The notes under the pieces: model-generated | Database searches by the model: none | The model's input: the letters and a program-made list of their open reading frames with translations, nothing else | What the model was told of the DNA's origin: nothing | Part shown: piece after piece, positions 8,722 to 17,857 of the stretch | Position numbering within the stretch: position 1 is the stretch's first letter | How the letters are laid out: every line of letters starts with the position of its first letter | DNA from: Ga0074130 sp964499485 | GTDB taxonomy: Bacteria > Pseudomonadota > Gammaproteobacteria > Burkholderiales > Rhodocyclaceae | NCBI GenBank assembly: GCA_964499485.1 | Contig: CAZCLF010000002.1 | Coordinates: 178,226 to 242,225 of the forward strand | DNA length: 64,000 nucleotides | Direction: 5' to 3' | Program-made: the position numbers and the translations under genes

Positions 8722-9666
8722 CTAAATCGAATAATTCGATTCGCCACTGTCTCGACTGGCTGCAGCAACTACAGCAGGCGTGAGTTGTGGAGACAAGAGC
8801 TCAAGAAATGCTGAGGTAAAGCGCCGCGGCAATACGCCCCGCCGCAATGCAACTCGGGTGACCTGCACGCCGAAGAGATGACCAGCATCCAACGCTATCA
8901 ACCCGCGATCACGCTCAGCATCAAAAGCCAAACCGGCCAAAATACCAACGCCAAGCCCCATACCTACATAGGTTTTGATCACATCGGAATCCACGGCTGT
9001 CAAAATCAGATTGGGCGTGAGCTTGGCACGCGCAAAAACCTCATCAACCTTCGTTCGTCCGGAAAATGCGGGGTCATATGTGACGATGGGATACTTCACA
9101 AGTGCCTGCAGTGAGAGGCTAGCCTCCGCCACTAAGGGGTGCCCTTCGGGAACAATGACCTTGTGCGTCCAACTGTAGGCAGGCATCGACACGAGCGAAG
9201 CAGACGCTGAAAGCGACTCGGTTGCCAGCCCCAGTTCAGCGTCACCCCGCTCAACCAATTCGGCGACTTGCACAGGGTTACCGGCACGTATCGCTAGGCG
9301 AACTCGCGGATATTGGCGTGTAAATTCAGCGACGATGCGCGGCAAGACATAGCGAGCCTGCGTATGGGTCGTTGCTACAGTCAGCATGCCTGCCGCGTCA
9401 TCACTGAATTCAGCACTGACACGACGCAGATTCTCTGCTTCAAGCAAGACACGACGCGCCCGTTCAGTCACCGCAATCCCTGCGGGGGTGAGGCCAGTAA
9501 AGCGCTTTCCGACACGTTCGAAAATCGTCACGCCCAACTCGTCCTCTAACAAACGAATTTGCTTACTGACTCCGGGTTGGGAGGTGAACAAACGCTCCGA
9601 TGCAGTGGTGACGTTGAGGTTGTTATCTACCACCTCAACAAGAAAACGCAATTGCTGGAGCTTCAC
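8722..9666 (-). CDS. CysB-family LysR-type transcriptional regulator
   Basis: A 314-residue regulator. The winged helix MKLQQLRFLVEVVDNNLNVTTASERLFTSQPGVSKQIRLLE is CysB-like rather than generic LysR (N-L-N-V-T-x-A-S-E-x-L-F-T-S-Q-P-G-V-S-K), and the effector domain begins with T-T-H-T-Q-A-R-Y. Homologues CysB and Cbl activate sulfate and sulfonate assimilation in response to acetylserine or adenosine phosphosulfate. No sulfur genes are adjacent, so its targets are elsewhere. It ends convergently with bamD at a shared terminator. Confidence 0.85.
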   Translation of the reverse strand: MKLQQLRFLVEVVDNNLNVTTASERLFTSQPGVSKQIRLLEDELGVTIFERVGKRFTGLTPAGIAVTERARRVLLEAENLRRVSAEFSDDAAGMLTVATTHTQARYVLPRIVAEFTRQYPRVRLAIRAGNPVQVAELVERGDAELGLATESLSASASLVSMPAYSWTHKVIVPEGHPLVAEASLSLQALVKYPIVTYDPAFSGRTKVDEVFARAKLTPNLILTAVDSDVIKTYVGMGLGVGILAGLAFDAERDRGLIALDAGHLFGVQVTRVALRRGVLPRRFTSAFLELLSPQLTPAVVAAASRDSGESNYSI

Positions 9667-9686
9667 AGCGACACCGTTCTACCGAC

Positions 9687-10424
9687 TCAGGCGAGGCGTT
9701 GGCGCCGTGTCTCGAACAAGCAAACGCCTGCCGCGACAGACGCATTGAGGCTTTCTACGCTGCCAGCCATGGGAATATTGACCAGCTCATCGCAAGTTTC
9801 GCGTGTGAGGCGGCGCATGCCGTCGCCCTCAGCGCCCATCACCCAAGCAATCGGGCGCTTCTGTTCGACTGCGTAGAGACTCTTTTCAGCCTCGCCAGCG
9901 GTGCCAACGACCCAAATATCGCGGTCTTTGAGATCACGCAGGGTACGTGCGAGATTCGTCACCGTGATGTACGGGACGGTATCTGCTGCCCCACTGGCAA
10001 CCTTGATCACTGTGGCGTTAAGACCGCAGGCGCGATCCTTAGGCGCAATGACCGCATGCACACCAGCTGCATCGGCGACACGCAGACATGCGCCGAGATT
10101 ATGGGGATCCGTAATGCCATCGAGCACCAGCAACAAGGGCGGCTCATTCAAGACATCCAGAACATCCTCAATTCCATGGGCGAGGACAACGACCTTGACC
10201 TTGGCAACCACGCCCTGATGCCGCGTACCCCCACCCATGCCATCCAACCGTGCTGCATCCACCGGCAACACACGCACCTTGTGCAATTCAGCTACTTTGA
10301 GCAGATCACGCAAGCGGGCATCTTGGCGCTGGGCCGAGACATACAGCTCGATCACACTGTCCGGGTTTTGACGCAGACGTGTGGTGACGGCATGAAAGCC
10401 GTGGATCATTCGTGTTTCAGACAA
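9687..10424 (-). CDS. rlmB: 23S rRNA (guanosine-2251-2'-O)-methyltransferase
   Basis: A 245-residue SpoU-family protein. An N-terminal ribosomal L30-like substrate-binding part (GFHAVTTRLRQNP) is followed by the trefoil-knot motifs DPHNLGACLRVADAAG, VMGAEGDGMRRLT and IPMAGSVESLNASVAAG. These bind S-adenosylmethionine and give 2'-O-methylation of G2251 in the peptidyl-transferase P loop. It lies 27 bases downstream of rnr on the same strand, the usual rnr-rlmB pair. Confidence 0.95.
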   Translation of the reverse strand: MSETRMIHGFHAVTTRLRQNPDSVIELYVSAQRQDARLRDLLKVAELHKVRVLPVDAARLDGMGGGTRHQGVVAKVKVVVLAHGIEDVLDVLNEPPLLLVLDGITDPHNLGACLRVADAAGVHAVIAPKDRACGLNATVIKVASGAADTVPYITVTNLARTLRDLKDRDIWVVGTAGEAEKSLYAVEQKRPIAWVMGAEGDGMRRLTRETCDELVNIPMAGSVESLNASVAAGVCLFETRRQRLA

Positions 10425-10451
10425 ACCAATCTCCCGCGCTTTGCGCGCTTG

Positions 10452-12944
10452 TTAACGCCGCTTCTTGCGGCTTGTCGACGGTGCGGCAGCACCGCCGCGT
10501 CGAGTACCCGTACCCTGCTTCACCGGCGCAATACCGCCAGGCATGGCGCTTACGACATCTTTGCTTTTGCGTCCACCAGACGCCGCTTTCTTGGCAGGAG
10601 TTCTAGGTGGCTTACTAGCTGCGTTTTTAGCAGGTGGCTTATCAGCGTACTTGTCGTTCCGTTTTTGCTCGGTGCGCTTTTCTGCCTGCGGCTTGGCGCT
10701 GCCAATAATCTTGTCCACTGCGTTGGGAGCCAGACGGAAATCAATCTTGTTGGTTGCCAGATCAACGCGTACCAACTGCACGCTGATGCGATCAGACAGG
10801 CGATAACGCTTGCCGCTACGCTCACCCACCATAGCGTGCTGCTTCTCATCGAAGTGGAAGTAATCAGCCCCCAGCTCCGACACATGCACCAGCCCCTCAA
10901 TGAAGACATCATCAAGGGCGACGAAGATACCAAATTGCACTACCGATGCAATGCTTCCGGTGAAAATTTCGCCGATGCGATCCTGCATGTAGAAGCACTT
11001 AAGCCACGACTCAACATCGCGCGTGGCTTCATCGGCACGGCGCTCGGTCATTGAGCAATGCAGACCAATCGCCTCCCAGTCACCTTGATCGTGGTTCGGC
11101 TCGTACTTCTTCTTCGCCAGCACCGCCTTGATCGACCGATGCACGAGCAAATCGGGGTAACGACGGATCGGCGAGGTGAAGTGCGTGTAGTGATCGTAAG
11201 CAAGGCCAAAGTGGCCGACATTATCCGGGCTATAAATCGCCTGACGCAGCGAACGCAACATCACGGTCTGCAACAACTGCGTATCTGGACGCCCCTTGAT
11301 GCGGTCAATCAGCCCCGCATAGTCCTTGGCCTTGGGTTCCTCACCACCGCCGAGCTGCATACCAAACGTACCCAAGAAGTCTCGCAGCTTTGTGAGCCGC
11401 TCTGGCGATGGACCTTGATGAATACGGTACAGGCACGGCTGTTCATTCTCAGCGAGGAAAGCAGATGCGCACACGTTGGCCGCGAGCATGCACTCTTCAA
11501 TGATCTTGTGCGCTTCATTGCGCTCATCTGGCACGATGCGATCAATCTTGCCGTTGTCGTTGAAGATCATCCGGGTTTCGGTGCTCTCAAAGTCAATCGC
11601 ACCGCGCTTCTTGCGCTCTGCCACCAGCAGACGATACACCTCATCCAGCATTTCCAACTGCGGCAACAACTTGCCAATCTTGCGGCGCGCCGGGATTTCC
11701 TTTTCGTGAATCGCTGCCGCCACCTCGTTATAGGTCAGACGTGCATGCGAGAACATCACCGCAGAATAAAAGCGATAGCGCTTCACCTCGCCCGTTGGGC
11801 TGATGTCCATGTCGCAGACCATGCAGAGGCGCTCGACCTGCGGGTTCAGCGAACACAACCCGTTAGAGATTTTCTCCGGCAGCATCGGAATGACACGACG
11901 CGGGAAGTACACCGAGTTGCCGCGCTCATACGCATCGAGATCCAGATGGCCACGTTCCTTGACGTAATGGCTGACATCCGCAATCGCCACAATCAGGCGA
12001 TAGCCCTTGCCCTGTCGCTCACAATACACCGCATCATCAAAATCGCGCGCCGTCTCGCCATCGATAGTCACGAGTGGCAAGTGGGTAATGTCTTCACGGC
12101 CCTTCTTGTCGACGGGGCGGACGATATCCGGCAGCTTTTTGGCTTCGGCCTCGGCCTCTTTCGAAAACTCGTAGGGCAGCTCATGCTTGCGCAAGGCTAT
12201 CTCGATTTCCATGCCCGGATCAGCATAGTTACCGACAATCTCAGTCACGCGCCCGATGGCTTGGGCATTGCGCGTCGGCTGCTCGATGATGTCCACCATC
12301 ACCACTTGACCTGCAACCGGTTGCACAGGCGCCTTGGCGCCCTTGCGCGTGGCCTTTTCGGGCGGCGTCAGCAGAATGCGCTGGCTGATGCGCTTGTTTT
12401 CCGGCTCAACAAACCAGACCCCATGTTCATTGTGAACGCGGCCCACCAGCTTGCTGTTGGCACGCTCCAACACCTCAACAATCTTACCTTCGGGCCGACC
12501 GCGATGGTCTGTGCCGGCCACACGCGCAATCGCACGGTCGCCATGCATGACCTTTTCCATTTCACGTGCAGTCAAAAACAGATCTGCACTGCCATCATCG
12601 GGCACAAGGAAACCAAAGCCATCGACGTGACCCAGGACTTTTCCCGTAATTAAATTGGCCTTGTCAGGCAGTAACCAATTACCACCGCGGTTCTGCATCA
12701 ATTGACCATCGCGCGCCATGGCACCCAGCCGGCGCATGAAAAACTCTTCTTCTTCGGGACGAATGTCGAGCAGCTTATACAGTCGCTCTGGACTCACGGG
12801 GACGCCCTGCTCGGTAATCACCTGCAAGATGTATTCACGGCTAGGCAAGGGGTTTTCATAGGTTTCCAGCTCTCGGACGAGCATGGGATCTGCCTGGCGG
12901 ATTTTGCTTATTTTTAGTGTTTTTTTGCTAGGTGGCTTTGACAA
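10452..12944 (-). CDS. rnr: Ribonuclease R
   Basis: An 830-residue exoribonuclease. Order: N-terminal winged helix (PLPSREYILQVI), cold-shock domains, the RNB catalytic domain with ETARDFDDAVYCE, then an S1 domain (GSIASVVQFGIFVALDDVFIEGLVHVSEL, quoted in part) and a Lys/Ala/Pro-rich basic tail. It degrades structured RNA 3' to 5'. The start chosen is TTG at 12944, seven bases behind a good AAGGAAG site; an ATG at 12884 lacks one. Longer forms would run into the tRNA gene. The start codon overlaps the tRNA-Leu promoter. Confidence 0.94.
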   Translation of the reverse strand: MSKPPSKKTLKISKIRQADPMLVRELETYENPLPSREYILQVITEQGVPVSPERLYKLLDIRPEEEEFFMRRLGAMARDGQLMQNRGGNWLLPDKANLITGKVLGHVDGFGFLVPDDGSADLFLTAREMEKVMHGDRAIARVAGTDHRGRPEGKIVEVLERANSKLVGRVHNEHGVWFVEPENKRISQRILLTPPEKATRKGAKAPVQPVAGQVVMVDIIEQPTRNAQAIGRVTEIVGNYADPGMEIEIALRKHELPYEFSKEAEAEAKKLPDIVRPVDKKGREDITHLPLVTIDGETARDFDDAVYCERQGKGYRLIVAIADVSHYVKERGHLDLDAYERGNSVYFPRRVIPMLPEKISNGLCSLNPQVERLCMVCDMDISPTGEVKRYRFYSAVMFSHARLTYNEVAAAIHEKEIPARRKIGKLLPQLEMLDEVYRLLVAERKKRGAIDFESTETRMIFNDNGKIDRIVPDERNEAHKIIEECMLAANVCASAFLAENEQPCLYRIHQGPSPERLTKLRDFLGTFGMQLGGGEEPKAKDYAGLIDRIKGRPDTQLLQTVMLRSLRQAIYSPDNVGHFGLAYDHYTHFTSPIRRYPDLLVHRSIKAVLAKKKYEPNHDQGDWEAIGLHCSMTERRADEATRDVESWLKCFYMQDRIGEIFTGSIASVVQFGIFVALDDVFIEGLVHVSELGADYFHFDEKQHAMVGERSGKRYRLSDRISVQLVRVDLATNKIDFRLAPNAVDKIIGSAKPQAEKRTEQKRNDKYADKPPAKNAASKPPRTPAKKAASGGRKSKDVVSAMPGGIAPVKQGTGTRRGGAAAPSTSRKKRR

Positions 12945-12965
12945 TTCTGATTCTTCCTTTATAAT
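12938..12965 (+). promoter_or_regulatory. Consensus sigma-70 promoter of tRNA-Leu
   Basis: TTGACA at 12938-12943 and TATAAT at 12960-12965 are both perfect and separated by 16 bases. A GC-rich discriminator (TCGCGCC) follows, as in stringently controlled stable-RNA promoters. The -35 box overlaps the reverse-strand TTG start of rnr. Confidence 0.9.
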
Positions 12966-12985
12966 TCGCGCCTCTTGTCGGTGCC

Positions 12986-13072
12986 GCCCAGGTGGCGGAA
13001 TTGGTAGACGCACTAGGTTCAGGTCCTAGCGGTGGCAACACTGTGGAGGTTCGAGTCCTCTCCTGGGCACCA
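12986..13072 (+). tRNA. tRNA-Leu (anticodon CAG)
   Basis: The acceptor arms GCCCAGG and CCTGGGC pair, with CCA encoded at 13070-13072. The anticodon loop TTCAGGT (stem CTAGG/CCTAG) has CAG at 13020-13022, reading CUG codons. The long variable arm between anticodon and T arms (GGTTCGAGTCC) is the class II type expected of tRNA-Leu. Confidence 0.97.
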
Positions 13073-13242
13073 AGCAAGAGCAACAGACCGCATGATAGCC
13101 AGTTTGCGCTACATGCGGTTTTTTGTTTCCGCTTTCGCCTGTCTTGCTAGCCCTCAATCTAGAGAATCTGGCCATCAACCACGCATTCTGTTGCCAGCAT
13201 TGCGCTACAGTAATGTCACTCTGCCAAGACTGATCAACCGCA

Positions 13243-14211
13243 ATGGCGCATTTCGATGTTTTCAATGGTGATGCAGACGGTATCTGCGCGCTGCATCAGC
13301 TTCGCTTAGCCAATCCTTGCCCGGATGCAACGCTGATTACCGGTATCAAGCGAGACATTCGTCTCCTTGATCGCATTGTCCCCACTGCTGGGGACAGCGT
13401 CAGTGTCTTCGACATCTCACTCGACACGAACCGCACAGCACTGGACAGTATCCTTGCCAGCGGTGTCAAGGTTGAATATTTCGATCATCACTTTGCAGGC
13501 GATCAACCAGTCACTCACACAAATCTTGCCGCACATATCGATACTGCCGCCGCAATCTGCACCAGTCTGATTGTGGATCGCTGGCTGAATGGGCAGTTTA
13601 GACTCTGGGCTGTAACTGGCGCTTTTGGCGACAACCTGCATCACAGCGCGCACATTGCGGCCGATAAGCTGGGCTTGAATACAGAAACTCGCCAATCGCT
13701 ACAAACACTTGGCGAATGCTTGAACTACAACGGCTACGGCGAAACACTAAACGATCTGTGGTTTCATCCGGCAGAGCTGTATCAAGCGGTTAAGCCTTAT
13801 GAAAATCCAAACGACTTCATCCACGAAGCGCCGGCTTTCCGCAAGCTGCATGCTGGCTATAAAGCTGATCTGACGTTTGCCAGTGAATTACATGCAATTC
13901 TCGACACGCCCCACGCTGCCGCATTTGAATTACCGGATACGCCTTGGGCGCGCCGCATCAGTGGGATTTTGGCAAATCAACTTGCCCATGCTTACCCAGA
14001 TCGTGCCCATGCGGTACTCACCCCGACAAGCAACAATACGTACACCGTGAGTATCCGCGCGCCCCTGAATCGCCCAAACGGGGCAGATAGTCTATGTCGC
14101 CAATTTCCCCAAGGAGGGGGCCGCGCTGCGGCAGCGGGGATCAATGGCTTGGCACACTCATCGATGGCTGATTTTCTCTTCAAACTGAACGATCATTTCC
14201 GAGCCATGTAA
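13243..14211 (+). CDS. DHH-family phosphoesterase-like protein
   Basis: A 322-residue soluble protein. F-N-G-D10-A-D12-G-I-C at the N terminus and Y-F-D81-H82-H83 are metal-binding motifs of the DHH superfamily, and a DHHA1-like end carries GGGRAAAAGIN. The superfamily includes RecJ, nano-RNases and cyclic-dinucleotide or polyphosphate hydrolases. The length and single DHH/DHHA1 layout argue against RecJ; the substrate is not known. The ATG has no strong ribosome site, but the motif begins right after it, so the start is probably right. Confidence 0.8.
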   Translation: MAHFDVFNGDADGICALHQLRLANPCPDATLITGIKRDIRLLDRIVPTAGDSVSVFDISLDTNRTALDSILASGVKVEYFDHHFAGDQPVTHTNLAAHIDTAAAICTSLIVDRWLNGQFRLWAVTGAFGDNLHHSAHIAADKLGLNTETRQSLQTLGECLNYNGYGETLNDLWFHPAELYQAVKPYENPNDFIHEAPAFRKLHAGYKADLTFASELHAILDTPHAAAFELPDTPWARRISGILANQLAHAYPDRAHAVLTPTSNNTYTVSIRAPLNRPNGADSLCRQFPQGGGRAAAAGINGLAHSSMADFLFKLNDHFRAM

Positions 14212-14223
14212 GCATCTAATTAA

Positions 14224-14260
14224 CCAACAAAAAGCCCCGCGATGCGGGGCTTTTTGTTGG
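14224..14260. terminator. Bidirectional terminator between the DHH gene and purA
   Basis: A perfect 17-base inverted repeat with arm CCAACAAAAAGCCCCGC and a three-base loop GAT. Each side of the GC stem is bordered by A or T runs, so it can end transcription in both directions between the two convergent genes. Confidence 0.93.
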
Positions 14261-14278
14261 GGATGCGTGACACGTTGA

Positions 14279-15610
14279 TCAAGCAAACGGATGACGCAGC
14301 ACAATGGTTTCTTCGCGATCTGGCCCCGTTGAAATCATATCCACGGGCACGCCACAAATCTCCTCGATCCGTTTGAGGTACGCACGTGCATTCGCCGGCA
14401 GACCTTCAAGTGTCTTCACACCAAAGGTGTTTTCCTTCCAACCAGGCATCGTCTCGTACACAGGCACACAGCAGGCGAGCTCTTCTGCACCCACTGGAAG
14501 GATGTCGGTCAGCTCGCTGCTGCCATCAAGCTTGTAGCCGATACAAATGTTCAGCTCTTCAACACCATCGAGCACATCCATCTTGGTAATACACAAGCCG
14601 GACACACCATTGATCTGAATCGAACGCTTCATTGCAGCAGCATCGAACCAACCGCAACGACGGGCACGACCGGTGGTGGCGCCAAACTCATGGCCCTTGT
14701 CGGCAAGATGCTTGCCGACCGGATCGAGCTTGTCGACAGCATCGTAAAGTTCAGTAGGGAAAGGACCGCTGCCCACACGTGTGGTGTAAGCCTTGGTAAT
14801 GCCCAGCACATAATGCAGCATGCCCGGGCCCACCCCAGAACCTGCTGCGGCAGCACCGGCAACACAGTTCGACGAAGTGACAAAGGGATACGTCCCATGG
14901 TCAATGTCCAGCAGTGCGCCTTGGGCACCTTCAAACAGCAGATTGGCACCCGCCTTGTTGGCTTCGTAAAGCGCACGCGGCACATCCGCGACCATTTTTT
15001 CCAGCACCGGCACGTAGGCCAGGGTCTCATCTAAGACCTTCTGGAAATCGACAGCCGGCGCGTTGTGGTACTTGGTCAGAACGAAGTTGTAATACTCGAG
15101 CAGCTCGGCCAGCTTGTCGGCAAAGCGCTTAGGACGCAGCAAATCCTGTAGACGGATAGCACGACGTGCCACCTTGTCTTCGTAGGCTGGGCCGATACCG
15201 CGGCCTGTCGTGCCGATCTTGTTTTCACCACGCGCCAACTCACGTGCCACATCGAGGGCTTGGTGATACGGCAGAATCAGCGGGCAGGCTTCTGAAATCT
15301 TGATACGGGCTGCAGCATCAATCCCCGCTTCATTAAGCTGAGTGATTTCCTTGATCAGCGCCTCGGGCGACACCACTACGCCATTACCGATATAGCAAAC
15401 AACGCCGTCGCGCAGAATGCCAGAAGGCACAAGGTGCAGGACGGTTTTTTTGCCATTGATGACCAGCGTGTGGCCGGCGTTGTGGCCGCCTTGGAAGCGT
15501 ACAACGCCCTGTGAGTGATCGGTCAGCCAGTCGACGATCTTGCCTTTACCTTCGTCGCCCCACTGGGTTCCCACCACCACCACATTTTTGGCGTTCTGGT
15601 TGTTTGCCAT
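14279..15610 (-). CDS. purA: Adenylosuccinate synthetase
   Basis: A 443-residue enzyme. GTQWGDEGKGK at residues 14-24 is the P-loop-like GTP site with the catalytic Asp, and G-G-H-N-A-G-H-T at 41-48 carries the catalytic His. TGRGIGPAYEDKVARRAIR and GATTGRARRCGW are also typical. It joins aspartate to IMP using GTP, the first step from IMP to AMP. It is 22 bases downstream of hisZ, the last gene of the leftward series. Confidence 0.97.
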   Translation of the reverse strand: MANNQNAKNVVVVGTQWGDEGKGKIVDWLTDHSQGVVRFQGGHNAGHTLVINGKKTVLHLVPSGILRDGVVCYIGNGVVVSPEALIKEITQLNEAGIDAAARIKISEACPLILPYHQALDVARELARGENKIGTTGRGIGPAYEDKVARRAIRLQDLLRPKRFADKLAELLEYYNFVLTKYHNAPAVDFQKVLDETLAYVPVLEKMVADVPRALYEANKAGANLLFEGAQGALLDIDHGTYPFVTSSNCVAGAAAAGSGVGPGMLHYVLGITKAYTTRVGSGPFPTELYDAVDKLDPVGKHLADKGHEFGATTGRARRCGWFDAAAMKRSIQINGVSGLCITKMDVLDGVEELNICIGYKLDGSSELTDILPVGAEELACCVPVYETMPGWKENTFGVKTLEGLPANARAYLKRIEEICGVPVDMISTGPDREETIVLRHPFA

Positions 15611-15632
15611 TGTCTTTTCCCTAAATGCTCTT

Positions 15633-16781
15633 TTAGTTTAGTGCTTCAATAATCCATTGCGTCCCACGCTGGACGAGCTGACGGTCACAGCCAGCCTCAC
15701 GCCAATCAGCATCATGCCCGGGCAGTGCCACGGCAACGATTTCGCCAGCCGCACGCAGACGGCCAACTTCAGCCTGCAGCGTCGCATCATCAAGCCAAGG
15801 CGCCAGTATTTTCTTGGCGGCCACGGCATTTGTAGACAAGCGCACAACCTCGCGCAGATCCATCGAAAAACCGGTCGCTGGGCGGGCTCGACCAAAGGCC
15901 TTGCCCATGTTGTCATAACGTCCACCCAAGGCAATCGCGTTGGGATGGCGTGCACAGTAGGCAGCGAACACGACACCACTATGATAGTGATAGCCGCGCA
16001 GGTCAGCCAAATCAAAGCTGATCGGCAAACCCGCCAGTGCATCGGCCAACTGACGTAGATCTGCTACGGCAGCGGCAACTTCATCGTCGTCGACCAGTGC
16101 CTGTATGCGATCCAGAACATCCTTGCCGCCGTAGCACTCCGGCAATGCCCGCAGCGCAGTACGGACTGGTTCAGCGATAGTTTCGGTGAGACTCATCAGC
16201 GTTGGCACATCCTTGGCTTGCAACGCTGTAAAGAGCTCTTCCACCTGATCGTCGTCGAGATCAGCGCGATTAACCAGCGCACGGAAGATCCCCACATGGC
16301 CGAGATCGATACGAGCTGCGGACAAGCTTGCCAGTGCAAGTGTCTCCGACAGTAGCCGAATGATCTCAATGTCGGCCTCAATCCCCGCATGACCATAGAC
16401 CTCTGCGCCGATTTGCAGCGGTTCGCGCGTTGCAGTCAGGCTGTCAGAGCGTGTGTGCAGCACGTTAGCGCAGTAGCAAAGACGCGTGACGCCAGCCTGA
16501 TTCAACAGGTGCGCATCAATACGAGCAACCTGCGGCGTGATGTCGGCACGAATACCAAGCGTGCGACCAGAAAGTTGATCAATCAACTTGAAGGTGCGCA
16601 GATCCAGATCGTGTGCTCCATCCGTCAGGAGTGACTCAACGTACTCAAGCAAAGGCGGCGTAACCAGCTCATAGGCGTGGGCACGAAAACCGTCAAGAAT
16701 GCGCCGGCGCAATGCCTCAATACGCGCAGCCTCGGGCGGCAGAATGTCTTCAATCGCTTCAGGCAACAACCAGCGGCGCAT
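15633..16781 (-). CDS. hisZ: ATP phosphoribosyltransferase regulatory subunit
   Basis: A 382-residue class II aminoacyl-tRNA-synthetase-like protein with LLPEAIEDILPPEAARIEALRR at the start, L-R-A-D-I-T-P-Q-V-A-R-I-D (motif 2 region) and ALGGRYDNMGKAFGRARPATGFSMD near the end (quoted in pieces). It resembles HisS but is shorter and lacks the anticodon-binding domain. HisZ pairs with short HisG to start histidine synthesis. The position between DUF2065 and purA is conserved in betaproteobacteria; hisG is not in this window. Confidence 0.93.
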   Translation of the reverse strand: MRRWLLPEAIEDILPPEAARIEALRRRILDGFRAHAYELVTPPLLEYVESLLTDGAHDLDLRTFKLIDQLSGRTLGIRADITPQVARIDAHLLNQAGVTRLCYCANVLHTRSDSLTATREPLQIGAEVYGHAGIEADIEIIRLLSETLALASLSAARIDLGHVGIFRALVNRADLDDDQVEELFTALQAKDVPTLMSLTETIAEPVRTALRALPECYGGKDVLDRIQALVDDDEVAAAVADLRQLADALAGLPISFDLADLRGYHYHSGVVFAAYCARHPNAIALGGRYDNMGKAFGRARPATGFSMDLREVVRLSTNAVAAKKILAPWLDDATLQAEVGRLRAAGEIVAVALPGHDADWREAGCDRQLVQRGTQWIIEALN

Positions 16782-16787
16782 GCAAAT

Positions 16788-16973
16788 TCACTTGAAAAAA
16801 ATAATGAGGAGGAGGCCAACCAGCATTGAGGTCAGCCCCATAAAACGCAGCTGACCATCGGCCAGCTCGGTGATACGGCGGAAAGTGTCACGCCAGACAC
16901 TGGGTGCCAGAAAGGGCAGCAGCCCTTCCAGCACCAGCATCAGGCCGAGCGCAATCAACACCGTGTTCAGCAT
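16788..16973 (-). CDS. DUF2065 small membrane protein
   Basis: A 61-residue protein with two hydrophobic segments: NTVLIALGLMLVLEGLLPF and GLTSMLVGLLLIIFF. W-R-D-T-F-R-R-I lies in the loop between them. This is the DUF2065 (YjeT) small inner-membrane family, found between hflC and hisZ or purA in many proteobacteria. It starts 2 bases after hflC. Its role is unknown; the position suggests a link with the HflKC complex. Confidence 0.88.
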   Translation of the reverse strand: MLNTVLIALGLMLVLEGLLPFLAPSVWRDTFRRITELADGQLRFMGLTSMLVGLLLIIFFK

Positions 16974-16975
16974 AA

Positions 16976-17857
16976 TTACTTGCCGCTACGACCGGGGTTC
17001 TTCAGGTATTTGAAGAAATCCGAATTCGGCTCCAGCACAAGCACATCGTTCTTGCTCTTGAAGCTGCCGCGGTAGGCTTCCAGGCTACGATAGAAAGCGT
17101 AGAACTCAGGGTTCTGACCAAAAGCTTGCGCGTAGATCGACGCAGCTTTTGCATCGCCCTCACCCTTAATCTTTTGGGCATCACGGTAGGCTTCGGCAAT
17201 CACGATCTCGCGCTGACGGTCTGCATCTGCCTTGATCTTTTCGGCTTCTGCAGCGCCTTGCGAGCGAAGCTCATTGGCAACACGCTTACGCTCTGTATCC
17301 ATACGGCCATAGACAGACTCGGATACACCCGGCGGCAACTCGATGCGCTTGATACGGACATCTACAATTTGGATACCCATACCGCGCACATCCGCATCGG
17401 TCTTCTTCAGCACTTCGGCCATGATCTTGTCACGCGCGCCCGACACCACATCATGCACGCTGCGTTTACCAAACTCTTCACGCAGGCTTGAATTGATGAT
17501 CGGTGACAAACGCGTCGCTGCGACGGCTTCATCGCCGCCGGACAAACTCACATAAAACTGGCGCACATCATGGATGCGCCATTTCACATACGCATCCACC
17601 AACACAGGCTTCTTTTCAGCCGTGATGAAACGCTCAGGTTCCGAAGCGTCCAACGTCAAAATGCGCTTGTCATAGAAGCGAACGTTCTGCACTAGTGGCC
17701 ACTTGATAGCCAGACCTGGCTCGGAGAGCACAGAGCGAATTTCACCTAGCTGGAAAATGATGGCGTACTGACGTTGATCGACCGTAAAGACTGACGAGGA
17801 CACCAGCAGGACTATCGCGATAGCAATCGAGAGAAAGAAAGATGTATTACGTTGCAT
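16976..17857 (-). CDS. hflC: FtsH protease modulator HflC
   Basis: A 293-residue SPFH protein. The N-terminal membrane segment FFLSIAIAIVLLVSSSVFTV is followed by V-D-Q-R-Q-Y-A-I-I-F-Q-L-G-E-I and a band 7 domain; the R-V-A-N-E-L-R-S-Q-G-A-A-E-A-E-K-I-K-A-D coiled coil and AQAFGQNPEFYAFYRSLEAY end are specific to HflC. With HflK it forms a periplasmic cage around FtsH that limits degradation of membrane proteins. It overlaps the hflK stop by one base. Confidence 0.95.
   Translation of the reverse strand: MQRNTSFFLSIAIAIVLLVSSSVFTVDQRQYAIIFQLGEIRSVLSEPGLAIKWPLVQNVRFYDKRILTLDASEPERFITAEKKPVLVDAYVKWRIHDVRQFYVSLSGGDEAVAATRLSPIINSSLREEFGKRSVHDVVSGARDKIMAEVLKKTDADVRGMGIQIVDVRIKRIELPPGVSESVYGRMDTERKRVANELRSQGAAEAEKIKADADRQREIVIAEAYRDAQKIKGEGDAKAASIYAQAFGQNPEFYAFYRSLEAYRGSFKSKNDVLVLEPNSDFFKYLKNPGRSGK

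Noticed and set aside
9699..11054. A 451-codon open frame opposite rlmB and the end of rnr
   Set aside because: It crosses two real genes antisense and encodes no known motif.
11058..12653. A 531-codon open frame opposite rnr
   Set aside because: It is antisense to the conserved RNB region of rnr, has no recognisable domain, and its composition mirrors the codons of rnr.
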